From Epilithonimonas zeae (GTDB lineage: Bacteria > Bacteroidota > Bacteroidia > Flavobacteriales > Weeksellaceae), in assembly GCF_900141765.1 (NCBI RefSeq), contig NZ_FSRK01000001.1, positions 310,001 through 374,000 on the forward strand: DNA of 64,000 nt, read 5' to 3'. Every line of letters begins with the position of its first letter. Position 1 is the stretch's first letter. The notes beneath the pieces were generated by a model, which was not told the origin of the DNA, made no database searches, and saw only the letters and a list, made by a program, of their open reading frames with translations. Shown here piece by piece: positions 26,160 to 35,161 of the stretch. Both the position numbers and the translations under genes were made by a program.

Positions 26160-27198
26160 AGGAATTCAGATTGATGTAAAGTGTTGCTGTGAATATATTA
26201 TTTTCTGCTTCGGTTTGCAAAAGGAAATCATTGTAAACCAGTTTCAGTTGCCTTTCAAAATTAATCAAACCAATGCCTTTGCTTTCTTCATTATCATTTT
26301 TTTCAAAAGAATTAATGACGCTATAATTTAAAATATTATTATTGATTTCAAGATTAATATTAATGAATTTATTGTCAGTACTTTCACTCGCACCGTGTTT
26401 GAAGGCATTTTCTAAAAAAGGAAGTAATATTAAAGGTAAAACCAATTTTTGATTATCTGTGGCTGAGTTCCGAAATTCAATTTTCAAACGTTCATCAAAA
26501 CGTATTTTCTGAATTTCCAGATAAGTATTCATAAACTGAATTTCCTTCGATATCGGAATGAATTTTTCCTTAGTTTCATACAACATAAACCGCAATAGAC
26601 TCGATAATTTTAAGATTACATCAGCCGTTTTATCTGATTTTTCCCTTGCGAGAGAATAGATATTATTAAGTGTGTTAAACAAAAAATGCGGATTGATTTG
26701 GGATTTTAGGAAGTTGAGTTCTGCTTCGGTTTTTTCTTTCATTAATAATATTTCCCGTTGTTTCAACTTTTGACTGGCAGAATATTCATAAAGTGCAATC
26801 ATCACACAAGCCAGAAAAATCTTGTCCATAAAAGAATTTAAAATTCCACCGTAACCATAAATTCCGACAATCTCAAGATGTGGATAAATATAAGGCACAA
26901 TAAAATGAACCAGAAAAACATAGCCAAAAACTGAAAATAAGATTAATGTAACCGATAATGAAATAATTAATTTGATGTTATTTTTCTTATGTCTGAAAAT
27001 TGAAATCAAATACAACATCAAATATCCCATCGGCATTTTGATAAGCAATATCGTCAGAAATTCTTCCAAAAAAGCGTGAACAAAAGTGGAGTAGACAGAT
27101 TGTTTGTACTGGATTTCCATCCAATAATATTCTGTGTAAACTTCCAATATCAAATAGAATAACCAAAAAATGAAATGCCTTGCGAATCGTTTTTTCAT
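26134..27198 (-). CDS. LytS-like sensor histidine kinase
   Basis: A 354-residue membrane kinase. Four predicted transmembrane helices (about 10-30, 45-70, 77-100, 115-140) lead, without an obvious sensor domain, into the His_kinase (PF06580) region. The phosphoaccepting His is in LKSQINPHFLFNTLNNIYSL. An ATPase-type domain follows (LPFLENAFKHGAS, GIGLINFERQL). It is first of a two-gene unit with the LytTR regulator. The signal is unknown. Confidence 0.92.
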   Translation of the reverse strand: MKKRFARHFIFWLFYLILEVYTEYYWMEIQYKQSVYSTFVHAFLEEFLTILLIKMPMGYLMLYLISIFRHKKNNIKLIISLSVTLILFSVFGYVFLVHFIVPYIYPHLEIVGIYGYGGILNSFMDKIFLACVMIALYEYSASQKLKQREILLMKEKTEAELNFLKSQINPHFLFNTLNNIYSLAREKSDKTADVILKLSSLLRFMLYETKEKFIPISKEIQFMNTYLEIQKIRFDERLKIEFRNSATDNQKLVLPLILLPFLENAFKHGASESTDNKFININLEINNNILNYSVINSFEKNDNEESKGIGLINFERQLKLVYNDFLLQTEAENNIFTATLYINLNSYEPEMYNS

Positions 27199-27398
27199 AA
27201 AGTAAAACTACGTTTTTTAACTTTCCGATTTTCAAGATTGTTATGAACTACAGTTTTTAATACATCAATGATTCTCTTTTTCACATAAACAGTTATGATG
27301 TCATTGAACTGCTTAAAATGGTTGTGTGTAATTCCTGATAAGCTTTGTATCGCAAGTCGCTTTTTTCGATCTTTTTACGAGTTAATTTTAATAAAAAA

Positions 27399-28646
27399 AT
27401 GAAAAAATCACTATTATTTATTTTGACGTCTGTCCTTTGCGAAATGTTCTTTGGACAATGGACAACAGGAGCCGATATGCCGGAAGGAATAAGAGCAGGG
27501 AATTCGATTTCTTATTCTGATGCCAGCAACAATGCTTATATGTACGTTATTGGTGGTAGAAACGACCAGGAAATTATTTCAAATAAAACCTATCGTTATA
27601 ACATCAGAACCAATACCTGGGATACAAAACAGAATGCTCCAACACCAATTTTAGGGGCAGCCAGCGCAAGAATTGGAGATAACATTTTCATCATTGGAGG
27701 AATGGTTACAACGCCTGGAACTGTTACACGGAAAGTTTATAAATATAATATTGAAAATGATATCTGGAGTAATGTGGCAGATTTTCCGAGAGCATTTACA
27801 GACGGCGATGCAGTGCCTTATCAGGACAGTTTGATTTATGTCGTTGGAAGTTATAATTCTGAGAAAACTTTTGTTTATAATATTAATAAAGACAAATGGC
27901 GGGAATGCAATGCTGTTCCATCACCGGGAACTTCGCTTTCTTATGGTGCACTTTCAGTTTCTGGAAATAAATTGGTTTACATTGGTGGTTCTAATGGAAC
28001 TTTTTCCACAACTTATTGGAACAATGTCTGGATTGGAGAGATAGACCAAAATAACCGTTCGGTTGTCAATTGGACTCAAGGAACTTCTTTTCCGGGTCAG
28101 ACACGTACTTTTTTCGAACTTCAGCCTTGGAATAATGGTGTGATTCTTATCGGAGGAACTACGGATAATACTTTTGATACTTATACCAATGAAAATTACT
28201 TTTTTGATGCCAATAATAACACTTGGACTCAATTAACCAACAAACCAACAGCTTGGAATACTGGAAACGCAACTTCAATTTTTCTTGATGGCAGTTGGAA
28301 ACTGATTTGTTCCGGAGGATTTGAACAGCAATATTTGAAAAAAACTGAAATCTATACACAAGAAAATTTATCTGTTTCCGATGATAAAACTTGTCAACTG
28401 AAAAATTTGAAAACCATAAGCGGAACTCGTCCGGGACTTCGATTTTGTCTTTCGGAAAACGGAGAAACGGACCTTACGATTTGGGATATGCAAGGCCGAA
28501 AAATCAGAAAAGAATCAAAAATTGCCGATAAAAAAGGAATGCACACAGTTTCGCTTGCCAATGAAGGTTTAAAAAGCGGATTGTATATGATTAATTTGAA
28601 GCAAAATCAAAACTCGGTTTCAAAAAAAATTCAGATAGTTAATTGA
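27399..28646 (+). CDS. Kelch-repeat protein with type IX sorting tail
   Basis: A 415-residue secreted protein. I chose ATG 27399, which gives the signal peptide MKKSLLFILTSVLCEMFFGQ; an upstream in-frame ATG at 27345 adds a stretch without signal character. Kelch blades with paired Gly and Trp run from about 25 to 330 (NAYMYVIGGRNDQ, RYNIRTNTWDTKQNAP, DNIFIIGGM, YKYNIENDIWSNV). This is a beta-propeller for binding. The last 70 residues form a type A sorting tail (LTIWDMQGRKIRKES, LKSGLYMINLK). It is not associated with a neighbouring sialidase or receptor. Confidence 0.88.
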   Translation: MKKSLLFILTSVLCEMFFGQWTTGADMPEGIRAGNSISYSDASNNAYMYVIGGRNDQEIISNKTYRYNIRTNTWDTKQNAPTPILGAASARIGDNIFIIGGMVTTPGTVTRKVYKYNIENDIWSNVADFPRAFTDGDAVPYQDSLIYVVGSYNSEKTFVYNINKDKWRECNAVPSPGTSLSYGALSVSGNKLVYIGGSNGTFSTTYWNNVWIGEIDQNNRSVVNWTQGTSFPGQTRTFFELQPWNNGVILIGGTTDNTFDTYTNENYFFDANNNTWTQLTNKPTAWNTGNATSIFLDGSWKLICSGGFEQQYLKKTEIYTQENLSVSDDKTCQLKNLKTISGTRPGLRFCLSENGETDLTIWDMQGRKIRKESKIADKKGMHTVSLANEGLKSGLYMINLKQNQNSVSKKIQIVN

Positions 28647-28680
28647 TTGTTGTTGATTAAATATTAAATTCAATTTTAAA

Positions 28681-28712
28681 GAAATACTCTGGCAGTTTGT
28701 CGGAGTATTTTA
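28681..28712 (+). terminator. Terminator of the Kelch gene
   Basis: Stem AAATACTC / GAGTATTT around TGGCAGTTTGTCG, ending in TTT. Confidence 0.65.
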
Positions 28713-28742
28713 TTTGAAAAGTGTTTAAAAATCGTATTTTTG
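28713..28742 (+). promoter_or_regulatory. Promoter of the prenyl synthase gene
   Basis: -33 TTTG (28713-28716) and -7 TATTTTTG (28735-28742), 18 bases apart, 18 bases before ATG 28761. Confidence 0.6.
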
Positions 28743-28760
28743 TCTCAAACAAGTTTTTAA

Positions 28761-29732
28761 ATGGAATTCCTAGACCAGTATCAGAAAATTGTAGCAGACG
28801 CTATCGAAAAACATACTTTTACCAACAAGCCGGACGAGTTGTACCACCCGATGAATTACATCATTTCTCACGGTGGAAAGAGGCTTCGTCCGATTATGTT
28901 ATTAATGGCTTGCGACCTTTTCAAAGGTGATTTGGATAAAGCTTTGAAACCTTCATTAGCAATCGAGTTCTTCCACAATTTCACTTTGATTCACGATGAT
29001 ATTATGGATGAAGCACCGTTGAGAAGAAATAAACCAACAATCCATACACTTCACGGGATTAATGTTGGGATACTTTCCGGAGATGCATTATTGATTAAAG
29101 CTTATCAATTTTTTGAAGATTTGGAACCGGAATTATTCAAAAAATGTATCAAGATATTCTCTGAAACAGGCGCTGTTCTTTGCGAAGGTCAACAATTTGA
29201 CATTAATTTCGAAAACAGGTCGGATGTAAGTTACGATGATTATATTCAAATGATTACGTTCAAAACAGGTGTTTTAAGCGCTTCATCTTTCCAGATTGGA
29301 GCTTTGATTGCCGGAGCATCGGAAGAAGATGCAGAAGCAATGTACAACTTCGGAAAACATATTGGGATTGCTTTCCAAATTATGGACGATTACTTGGATG
29401 TTTTCGGAAATCAAGAACAATTCGGGAAAAAACACGCAGGAGATATTTACGAAAATAAGAAAACCATTCTTTACCTTTTGGCTCTTGAACATGCCAATCA
29501 GGAGGAATTATCTGAGCTTAATTATTGGTATTCCAAAAAAACGGATAATGTAGATAAAGTTTACAGTGTAGAAAAGATTTTCCGAAGAACAAAAGTGGAT
29601 GACAAAGTTTTAAGACTGATTCAGAAGCATAATGAAATCGGACAATCTTATTTGGATAAAATAAATCTTCCGGACGAAAGTAAATTACCGTTCAGAGAAT
29701 TGGCTAATTATCTTTTGAGAAGAGAAAGCTAA
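28761..29732 (+). CDS. Trans-isoprenyl diphosphate synthase
   Basis: A 323-residue cytoplasmic enzyme that extends allylic diphosphates with isopentenyl diphosphate. The first Asp-rich motif is DDIMD (about 80-84) and the second is DDYLD (about 215-219); GGKRLRP binds diphosphate. The residues before the first motif (EFFHNFTLIHDDIMD) have Phe and His. This is compatible with a farnesyl/geranylgeranyl short-chain enzyme, but chain length cannot be fixed by eye. Likely feeds quinone or carotenoid synthesis. The next gene starts 6 bases later. Confidence 0.92.
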   Translation: MEFLDQYQKIVADAIEKHTFTNKPDELYHPMNYIISHGGKRLRPIMLLMACDLFKGDLDKALKPSLAIEFFHNFTLIHDDIMDEAPLRRNKPTIHTLHGINVGILSGDALLIKAYQFFEDLEPELFKKCIKIFSETGAVLCEGQQFDINFENRSDVSYDDYIQMITFKTGVLSASSFQIGALIAGASEEDAEAMYNFGKHIGIAFQIMDDYLDVFGNQEQFGKKHAGDIYENKKTILYLLALEHANQEELSELNYWYSKKTDNVDKVYSVEKIFRRTKVDDKVLRLIQKHNEIGQSYLDKINLPDESKLPFRELANYLLRRES

Positions 29733-29738
29733 GAAAAT

Positions 29739-30332
29739 ATGATTTTTGGGCATTTTATCATAAAAAAATACAGAAAGTATAAAGGACAGGGTATTGGAAC
29801 ACGATTTGTAGTTGTGGGAATTCCATTGTTCCCAGTCCAGAGTTTTTATTTTCTTGAAAATAATAGAAGCATAGAAATAGATTTGCACTGGAAACATGCA
29901 GTTAAGATTTATGTCATTGTTATCTCACTAATCTATCTTTTAATAAAAGGCTTGACGAGGGATTATTATGACCATACATATAAAAATGCTTTAATTTATA
30001 CAGTAATTTTCAATGCTCTAATTTATTTTTTATTAGATGCCTACACTAAAAAAGACAGACAAATTAGAGAACTTTTGTCTAAGGCGGTTTACATAAATGC
30101 TCTCCCAAAATTTTTAGGAAATGAAATGGCATATAATGTTCAGAAAAGTTTTATCCAAAACTATGGTGGAGGATGGAAAGATGCCATTAAAAATAACACT
30201 TACAGACAGGATGAATTACCTTTGCTATTCGCAATTGCGACATATGAAGATTACTTATACAAAAGTGATAAAAACCGATTGCTTTTTGAAAAGCTTTTTA
30301 CAGAGTATAAAAAACGTGAAGGAATTAGGTAA
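29739..30332 (+). CDS. Hypothetical membrane protein
   Basis: A 197-residue protein I do not recognise. It has a basic N-terminus (IIKKYRKYKGQGIGTRFVVV), two transmembrane helices (about 46-68 and 83-102) and a soluble C-terminal half of about 95 residues rich in Lys, Tyr and Asn (YNVQKSFIQNYGGGWKD). It follows the prenyl synthase by 6 bases and precedes the GSCFA gene by 19, so the three may share a transcript. Confidence 0.7.
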   Translation: MIFGHFIIKKYRKYKGQGIGTRFVVVGIPLFPVQSFYFLENNRSIEIDLHWKHAVKIYVIVISLIYLLIKGLTRDYYDHTYKNALIYTVIFNALIYFLLDAYTKKDRQIRELLSKAVYINALPKFLGNEMAYNVQKSFIQNYGGGWKDAIKNNTYRQDELPLLFAIATYEDYLYKSDKNRLLFEKLFTEYKKREGIR

Positions 30333-30351
30333 TTACTATTAAAAATCAATA

Positions 30352-31302
30352 ATGAAATTCAGGACAGAAGTAGAGATTAATGAAAGTGGAAAAAAAATAG
30401 GCATCGAAGATTGTATATTCTCGATTGGTTCTTGTTTTGCGACGGAGATGCACGAGAAGTTTTCTGAAGGGCAGATTCAATCTCTCAATAATCCTTTCGG
30501 GACAATTTTCAATCCTTATTCTATTTTTCAGACTATTAAGCAGGTTTATGATGCAAAGGAATATCAGGAAAATGATTTGATTTTGGCTAATGAGAATTAC
30601 ATCAGTTTAGATCATCATTCGTCTTTTGATTCCAGATATGTGCACAAATCTTTGGAGAAAATCAATCAAAATATAGAAGAAGCCAATCAGTTTTTACAAA
30701 GCACAGACTTTGTGATAATCACGTTTGGAACATCTTATATTTATGAATTTCTGCCTAAAAATAAATTGGTTGCCAATTGCCATAAAATTCCACAAAAATT
30801 TTTTGAAAAACGATTTCTATCTCATCAAGAGCTGACGGATTCCATCAATAAAACCATCGAAATTCTAAAAGACATTTGTAGAAATGATGTTCAGATTTTG
30901 TTCACAGTTTCGCCGGTTCGTCATACAAAAGACGGAATTGTAGAAAATCAATTAAGTAAATCAAAACTGATTACTGCCATTCACGAATCGATTTCAGGAA
31001 AAGAAAATTGTAGGTATTTGCCGGTTTATGAGATTTTGATGGATGATCTTCGGGATTATCGTTTTTACAAAGATGATTTGATTCATCCTAATTATCAGGC
31101 TGTTCAATACATTTGGGGAAAATTTGGGAATGCTTATTTTTCTGATGAGGCTAAGGTTTTTATCAATGAAAATAATAAAATCCTAACTGCTCTAAATCAT
31201 AAGACCAATGACGACAAGAATCCAAAATATCAGGAATTTTTGGATAAAATCAATCAGAAAATGATTGAACAACAAAAAAAAGTTAAACATAAAATATTTT
31301 AG
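30352..31302 (+). CDS. GSCFA domain-containing protein
   Basis: A 316-residue protein with the name-giving GSCFA motif (SIGSCFATEMHEKF, about 22-35). Other family features are NNPFGTIFNPYSI, VITFGTSYIYEF, FTVSPVRHTKDG and DLIHPNYQAVQYIW. The pattern (Ser in GSC, Asn/Gly blocks, Asp-x-x-His near the end) is SGNH-hydrolase-like. It is therefore probably an esterase or acyl hydrolase, but the substrate is unknown. No signal peptide. Confidence 0.9.
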   Translation: MKFRTEVEINESGKKIGIEDCIFSIGSCFATEMHEKFSEGQIQSLNNPFGTIFNPYSIFQTIKQVYDAKEYQENDLILANENYISLDHHSSFDSRYVHKSLEKINQNIEEANQFLQSTDFVIITFGTSYIYEFLPKNKLVANCHKIPQKFFEKRFLSHQELTDSINKTIEILKDICRNDVQILFTVSPVRHTKDGIVENQLSKSKLITAIHESISGKENCRYLPVYEILMDDLRDYRFYKDDLIHPNYQAVQYIWGKFGNAYFSDEAKVFINENNKILTALNHKTNDDKNPKYQEFLDKINQKMIEQQKKVKHKIF

Positions 31303-31381
31303 TAATTATTAATTATAAATGATGAAATATAAAATTTTCACATTTTGACTCATCATTTATCACTCATCATTCATCATTAAT

Positions 31382-32146
31382 ATGATTGACACTCATACCC
31401 ATTTATATTCTGACCAATTCGATGAAGACCGTTCTGAAATGATTCAACGGGCTTTGGATAAAGGCGTGGAAAAATTCTTTCTCCCCGCAATTGATTCTGA
31501 AACACACGAAAAAATGCTCTTATTAGAATCTGGATATCCGGGGAAAATATTTTCGATGATGGGACTTCACCCTTGTTCTGTAAAACCAGAATCTTGGGAA
31601 TACGAATTACAATTAGTTAAAAATTATCTGGATCAAAGAGATTTTGTAGCGATTGGTGAAATCGGGATTGATTTGTATTGGGACAAATCGACTTTGGATA
31701 TTCAGATTAAAGCTTTTGAACAGCAGATTGATTGGGCTATTGAAAAAGATATTCCAATCGTCATTCATTCGAGAGAAAGCTTTGATGAAACTTTTGAAGT
31801 TCTGGAAAGAAAGAAACATCCGAAATTACGTGGGATTTTCCATTGTTTTTCCGGAAATCTGGAACAGGCGAATCAGGCAATCGACCTCAATTTTGTTTTG
31901 GGAATAGGTGGAGTAGTGACTTTCAAAAATGGAAAAATTGATCAGTTTTTAAATCAAATTCCATTAGATAAAATCGTTCTGGAAACAGATTCACCTTACC
32001 TCGCACCAGTTCCTTTCCGTGGAAAACGTAACGAAAGTTCTTATGTAGAATTGGTTGCAGGGAAATTGGTAGATATCTATAAAAAAGACTTTTCGGAAAT
32101 TGATCGGATTACAACTGAGAATGCTTTGAAGTTATTTAGAATTTAA
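31382..32146 (+). CDS. TatD family metal-dependent hydrolase
   Basis: A 254-residue TIM-barrel DNase-like hydrolase. Metal ligands are visible: HTH of IDTHTHLYSD (4-6), Glu of AIGEIGID, His of VIHSRESFD, His of IFHCFSG and Asp of LETDSPYLAP. The family removes 3'-terminal nucleotides and takes part in DNA repair; the exact role here is inferred. Upstream (31350-31380) is an ATCATT-rich simple-sequence run. Confidence 0.93.
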   Translation: MIDTHTHLYSDQFDEDRSEMIQRALDKGVEKFFLPAIDSETHEKMLLLESGYPGKIFSMMGLHPCSVKPESWEYELQLVKNYLDQRDFVAIGEIGIDLYWDKSTLDIQIKAFEQQIDWAIEKDIPIVIHSRESFDETFEVLERKKHPKLRGIFHCFSGNLEQANQAIDLNFVLGIGGVVTFKNGKIDQFLNQIPLDKIVLETDSPYLAPVPFRGKRNESSYVELVAGKLVDIYKKDFSEIDRITTENALKLFRI

Positions 32147-32202
32147 TAACATTAATCAGAAAGCAGAAACAAAAATAGTATTTAGTTAAAATATAAGTCA
32201 TT

Positions 32203-32988
32203 ATGAGAAAACTTTTATTTTTATTTATTTTAATATATAATTTCTGTTCTTCACAGCAGAGAAATCAGCCTGTAGAAATTAAAACAAGTTCAGATTATAC
32301 GCATACAACTGGCGTGATTTTTCCAAAAGAATGGAATGGTTTTAAAAGAGACAGATTGGTTTCCTATGACTCCAAAAACTATAATATTGGCGCAACATAC
32401 TATTTTAAGGCAAATAAGAAAGTCACAAATATTAGTATCTATATTTATCCTACAGAAGTTTCTAATGAAAATCTTAGAGACCAATTTTTATCTTTCAAAG
32501 AAGTTGTCAATAGAAATGCCACAAATCATCCAGAAATTTCACCTGAGTTTATAAAATTAAAATCGGAAAAAGTAATCGTAAACGGATTAAAATCATATTT
32601 CGATTACAATATTATTGTTCCGGACTTTATGAAAGGTCAGAAGGATCAAAACAATAAATCTTTATTTTCGGTTTATGATTGCGGAAAATGGAATGTTAAG
32701 TTTAGGATTAGTGTAGAAAATGGAGATTTTGAGCGAGTAAAACAATTAGAAAATGCTGTAATGACTTCTTTTGAACCTATTAAAATTGCAGAAAAATATC
32801 AAATTGAGAGTGGCAAAAATGCTAAAATTCTTATTTCAAAAACGGCACAAAGAGATTCTTTAATGCTAAAATCTACAATCGAAGAAGCAGAAGCAAAAAA
32901 AGAATGGCTAAATGTTAACAAAAGTGTTGAAGAATTATCTGCTGGTTTCAGTGATTTCGAAATTGAATCTTACGTCAGCGCAATTTAA
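32203..32988 (+). CDS. Hypothetical exported protein
   Basis: A 261-residue protein with a signal peptide (MRKLLFLFILIYNFCSSQ) and no domain I recognise. The mature part has alternating strands in the first 150 residues (DYTHTTGVIFPKEWNGFKR, VTNISIYIYPTEVSNENLRD). A helical Lys/Glu-rich C-terminus follows (STIEEAEAKKEWLNVNKSVE). Probably periplasmic. A small gene follows after 36 bases. Confidence 0.65.
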   Translation: MRKLLFLFILIYNFCSSQQRNQPVEIKTSSDYTHTTGVIFPKEWNGFKRDRLVSYDSKNYNIGATYYFKANKKVTNISIYIYPTEVSNENLRDQFLSFKEVVNRNATNHPEISPEFIKLKSEKVIVNGLKSYFDYNIIVPDFMKGQKDQNNKSLFSVYDCGKWNVKFRISVENGDFERVKQLENAVMTSFEPIKIAEKYQIESGKNAKILISKTAQRDSLMLKSTIEEAEAKKEWLNVNKSVEELSAGFSDFEIESYVSAI

Positions 32989-33024
32989 CAAAAACTCAAA
33001 TTTTATAATGATAACAAAGATAAA

Positions 33025-33234
33025 ATGATAGGAAACGAGAAAACAAAAATCTATTTTGAAAGTCTTCAAAAAATTGTTGATAAGGGATTTCTGAAGGATT
33101 TTATTTATTCACAAACCTTTGGAGTTGTTATTTATCCAGACGGAGAAAATCGAAAAAATCTTTATTCTGATTTCATAAAACAAAATAATATTCCGGAAGA
33201 TGTAATCGAATTGATGTATAGAATTTATTATTAA
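33025..33234 (+). CDS. Small hypothetical protein
   Basis: A 69-residue soluble, charged protein (ESLQKIVDKGFLKDFIYSQT) with no signal peptide and no recognised family. It ends just before a bidirectional terminator shared with the RhlE-like gene. The amino-acid composition is gene-like, and it could be co-transcribed with the exported protein gene upstream. Confidence 0.5.
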   Translation: MIGNEKTKIYFESLQKIVDKGFLKDFIYSQTFGVVIYPDGENRKNLYSDFIKQNNIPEDVIELMYRIYY

Positions 33235-33263
33235 GACTTCAAATTTTAAGATTAAAAATAAAA

Positions 33264-33292
33264 AAATAGCCGAATTATTTCGGCTATTTCAA
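33264..33292. terminator. Bidirectional terminator between the small gene and the RhlE-like gene
   Basis: Stem AAATAGCCGAA / TTCGGCTATTT with a short TTAT loop, A run before and T-rich after. Confidence 0.85.
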
Positions 33293-33293
33293 T

Positions 33294-34544
33294 TTATTTC
33301 TTTCTAAAAAATCCTTTATTTTTAGGTTTCTTAAAACCGATTTCAGTTTTTGCCTGAGGTTTTGGTCTTGGTGTAAAAGGTTTGTTATTACTGTCTCTTT
33401 TTTGCTCCACCAAATTATCTGTATGATATGGATGATCTGTCACAACAGGGATTTTCTTACCAATCAGTTTTTCTGTACTTCTAAGATTCGCTAAATCCAA
33501 ACCGTCAACAAACGAAAAAGAAGTTCCTTCTGAACCCGCTCTACCAGTTCGTCCGATTCTGTGAACATATGTCTCAGAAACATCAGATAATTCATAATTC
33601 ACAACATATTTCAGCTCATCGATGTCAATTCCTCGCGCTGCAATGTCTGTCGCAACCAGAACTCTTGTCTTTTTCGATTTGAAGTTGGAAAGTGCATTTT
33701 GTCTTGCATTCTGAGATTTGTTTCCGTGTATCGCTTCAGCAGAAATTTTGGATTGATGAAGTTTTCTGGCAATTTTGTCCGCGCCGTGTTTAGTTCTGGA
33801 AAATACCAAAACCTGATCCAATTTTGGGTTTTCCAAAAGGTGAATTAACAAATCGGTTTTATTAGAATTATCAACAAAATAAATACTTTGCTGAATTGTG
33901 TCTGCAGTGGAAGAAACCGGAGCAACTTCTACTTTTACAGGATTTACTAGAATCTCAGAAGCTAAATTGGCAATTTCTTTCGGCATAGTTGCAGAGAAGA
34001 AAAGGTTTTGTCTTTTAGCAGGAATTATTTTCAGGATTTTCTTCACATCGTGTACGAAACCCATATCCAACATTCTGTCCGCTTCATCCAAAACAAAAAT
34101 CTGTAGATGATGAAGTTTAATAATCCCTTGAGAAATAAAATCCAATAATCTTCCAGGAGTGGCAATCAAAATGTCTACACCTCTTTTCAACTGTTGTTCC
34201 TGAGCGTGTTGTTTTACACCACCAAAAATCACCAAAGATTTCAATTTCAAATGTTTTCCATAAGCTTGGAAATTCTCTTCAATTTGTATGGCTAATTCTC
34301 TTGTTGGTGTTAGAATCAACGCTTTTATCTGGTTTGTGCGTTGGTCTTTTTCTGAGAGGTTTTGTAAAATAGGAATTGCAAATGCTGCAGTTTTTCCTGT
34401 CCCTGTCTGTGCGCTTCCCAAAAGATCTTTTTTCTGTAAGATAGATGGGATTGCTTTTTCTTGTATTGGTGTCGGCTGTTCGTAGCCTTGTGCTTTTAAT
34501 GCATCTAATATTGGCTTAATTAAGCCTAATTCTTCGAAATTCAA
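33294..34544 (-). CDS. DEAD-box RNA helicase (RhlE-like)
   Basis: A 416-residue helicase. It has Q motif (QPTPIQEKAIP), AQTGTGKT (Lys about 51), GRLLDFI, VLDEADRMLDMGF, SATM, ATDIAARGIDI and HRIGRTGRAG, then a short basic tail (KPQAKTEIGFKKPKNKGFFR). That is the layout of RhlE-type helicases acting in ribosome maturation and mRNA decay. The leader contains a terminator-like hairpin between its likely -7 box and the start. Confidence 0.92.
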   Translation of the reverse strand: MNFEELGLIKPILDALKAQGYEQPTPIQEKAIPSILQKKDLLGSAQTGTGKTAAFAIPILQNLSEKDQRTNQIKALILTPTRELAIQIEENFQAYGKHLKLKSLVIFGGVKQHAQEQQLKRGVDILIATPGRLLDFISQGIIKLHHLQIFVLDEADRMLDMGFVHDVKKILKIIPAKRQNLFFSATMPKEIANLASEILVNPVKVEVAPVSSTADTIQQSIYFVDNSNKTDLLIHLLENPKLDQVLVFSRTKHGADKIARKLHQSKISAEAIHGNKSQNARQNALSNFKSKKTRVLVATDIAARGIDIDELKYVVNYELSDVSETYVHRIGRTGRAGSEGTSFSFVDGLDLANLRSTEKLIGKKIPVVTDHPYHTDNLVEQKRDSNNKPFTPRPKPQAKTEIGFKKPKNKGFFRKK

Positions 34545-34572
34545 ATGAAATGTTTTAAGTGTAAATAAAAAA

Positions 34573-34614
34573 ATCCCTTCAATTCAGAAGGAATTTATGT
34601 TTTGCAAAGTTAAG
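34573..34614 (-). promoter_or_regulatory. -7 box and terminator-like hairpin in the leader of the RhlE-like gene
   Basis: Minus-strand TAACTTTG (34607-34614) fits TAnnTTTG. Downstream of it, still before ATG 34544, is a hairpin AAATTCCTTC / GAAGGGATTT (34573-34598; one mismatch) followed by T7. It may simply end the upstream lipoprotein transcript. If the -7 is used, the hairpin lies inside the helicase leader and could attenuate. Confidence 0.4.
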
Positions 34615-34632
34615 TTATTTAAAATAAAGTTA

Positions 34633-35118
34633 TTAGTTAACTTTTTGCCAGTTTTGTTTTTTCTTTAATTCAGTAATATAAGTGATCAGAGCAGTTAGAT
34701 TTTCAGGTTTTTCGCCTGCAGACAAAGCTATATCTTTTTTGCTGCCATCTGAAAAATAAACTCTGAGATTACTTTTAGATGCATCCATAATTCTCTTATC
34801 TATGTAACTGTCTGATAATGATTTTACATTAGCTGCATCTGTTAAAGTGATTAATTTATCATAATCTGCCGGACTGATTGTAGATTTGAAAGTTCCTTCT
34901 CTTGGTTTATCCAAATCGCCTTTACCTTCTCCTTGAGAGAAATTAAAGTGTTCTGCCTCAAGAACAGCATTTTTATCTGTGTCAATCGTTATCTTGTAAA
35001 TAGGACAAAATCCGAAGCAAGGACCAACTTCATATTCTATTTTAGAATACTTTGAAGTTTGAGAAGTACCGCAGGACATTAGTCCAATCAATAGCAAAAG
35101 GCTTAGTAAATATTTCAT
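34633..35118 (-). CDS. DUF6438 family lipoprotein
   Basis: A 161-residue lipoprotein. I chose ATG 35118 because it gives a proper lipoprotein signal peptide, MKYLLSLLLLIGLMSCG, with lipobox LMSC and Cys16; the in-frame ATG at 35136 would add six polar residues. The mature region has YEVGPCFGFCPIYKITID, the CxxxCPxY hallmark of DUF6438. The fold is unknown and likely periplasmic. It stands alone on the minus strand behind a broken barrel gene. Confidence 0.82.
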   Translation of the reverse strand: MKYLLSLLLLIGLMSCGTSQTSKYSKIEYEVGPCFGFCPIYKITIDTDKNAVLEAEHFNFSQGEGKGDLDKPREGTFKSTISPADYDKLITLTDAANVKSLSDSYIDKRIMDASKSNLRVYFSDGSKKDIALSAGEKPENLTALITYITELKKKQNWQKVN

Positions 35119-35161
35119 TGTCAATTTTTTGTTCAACAGCTTTCAATAATTGTTCCGAAAA

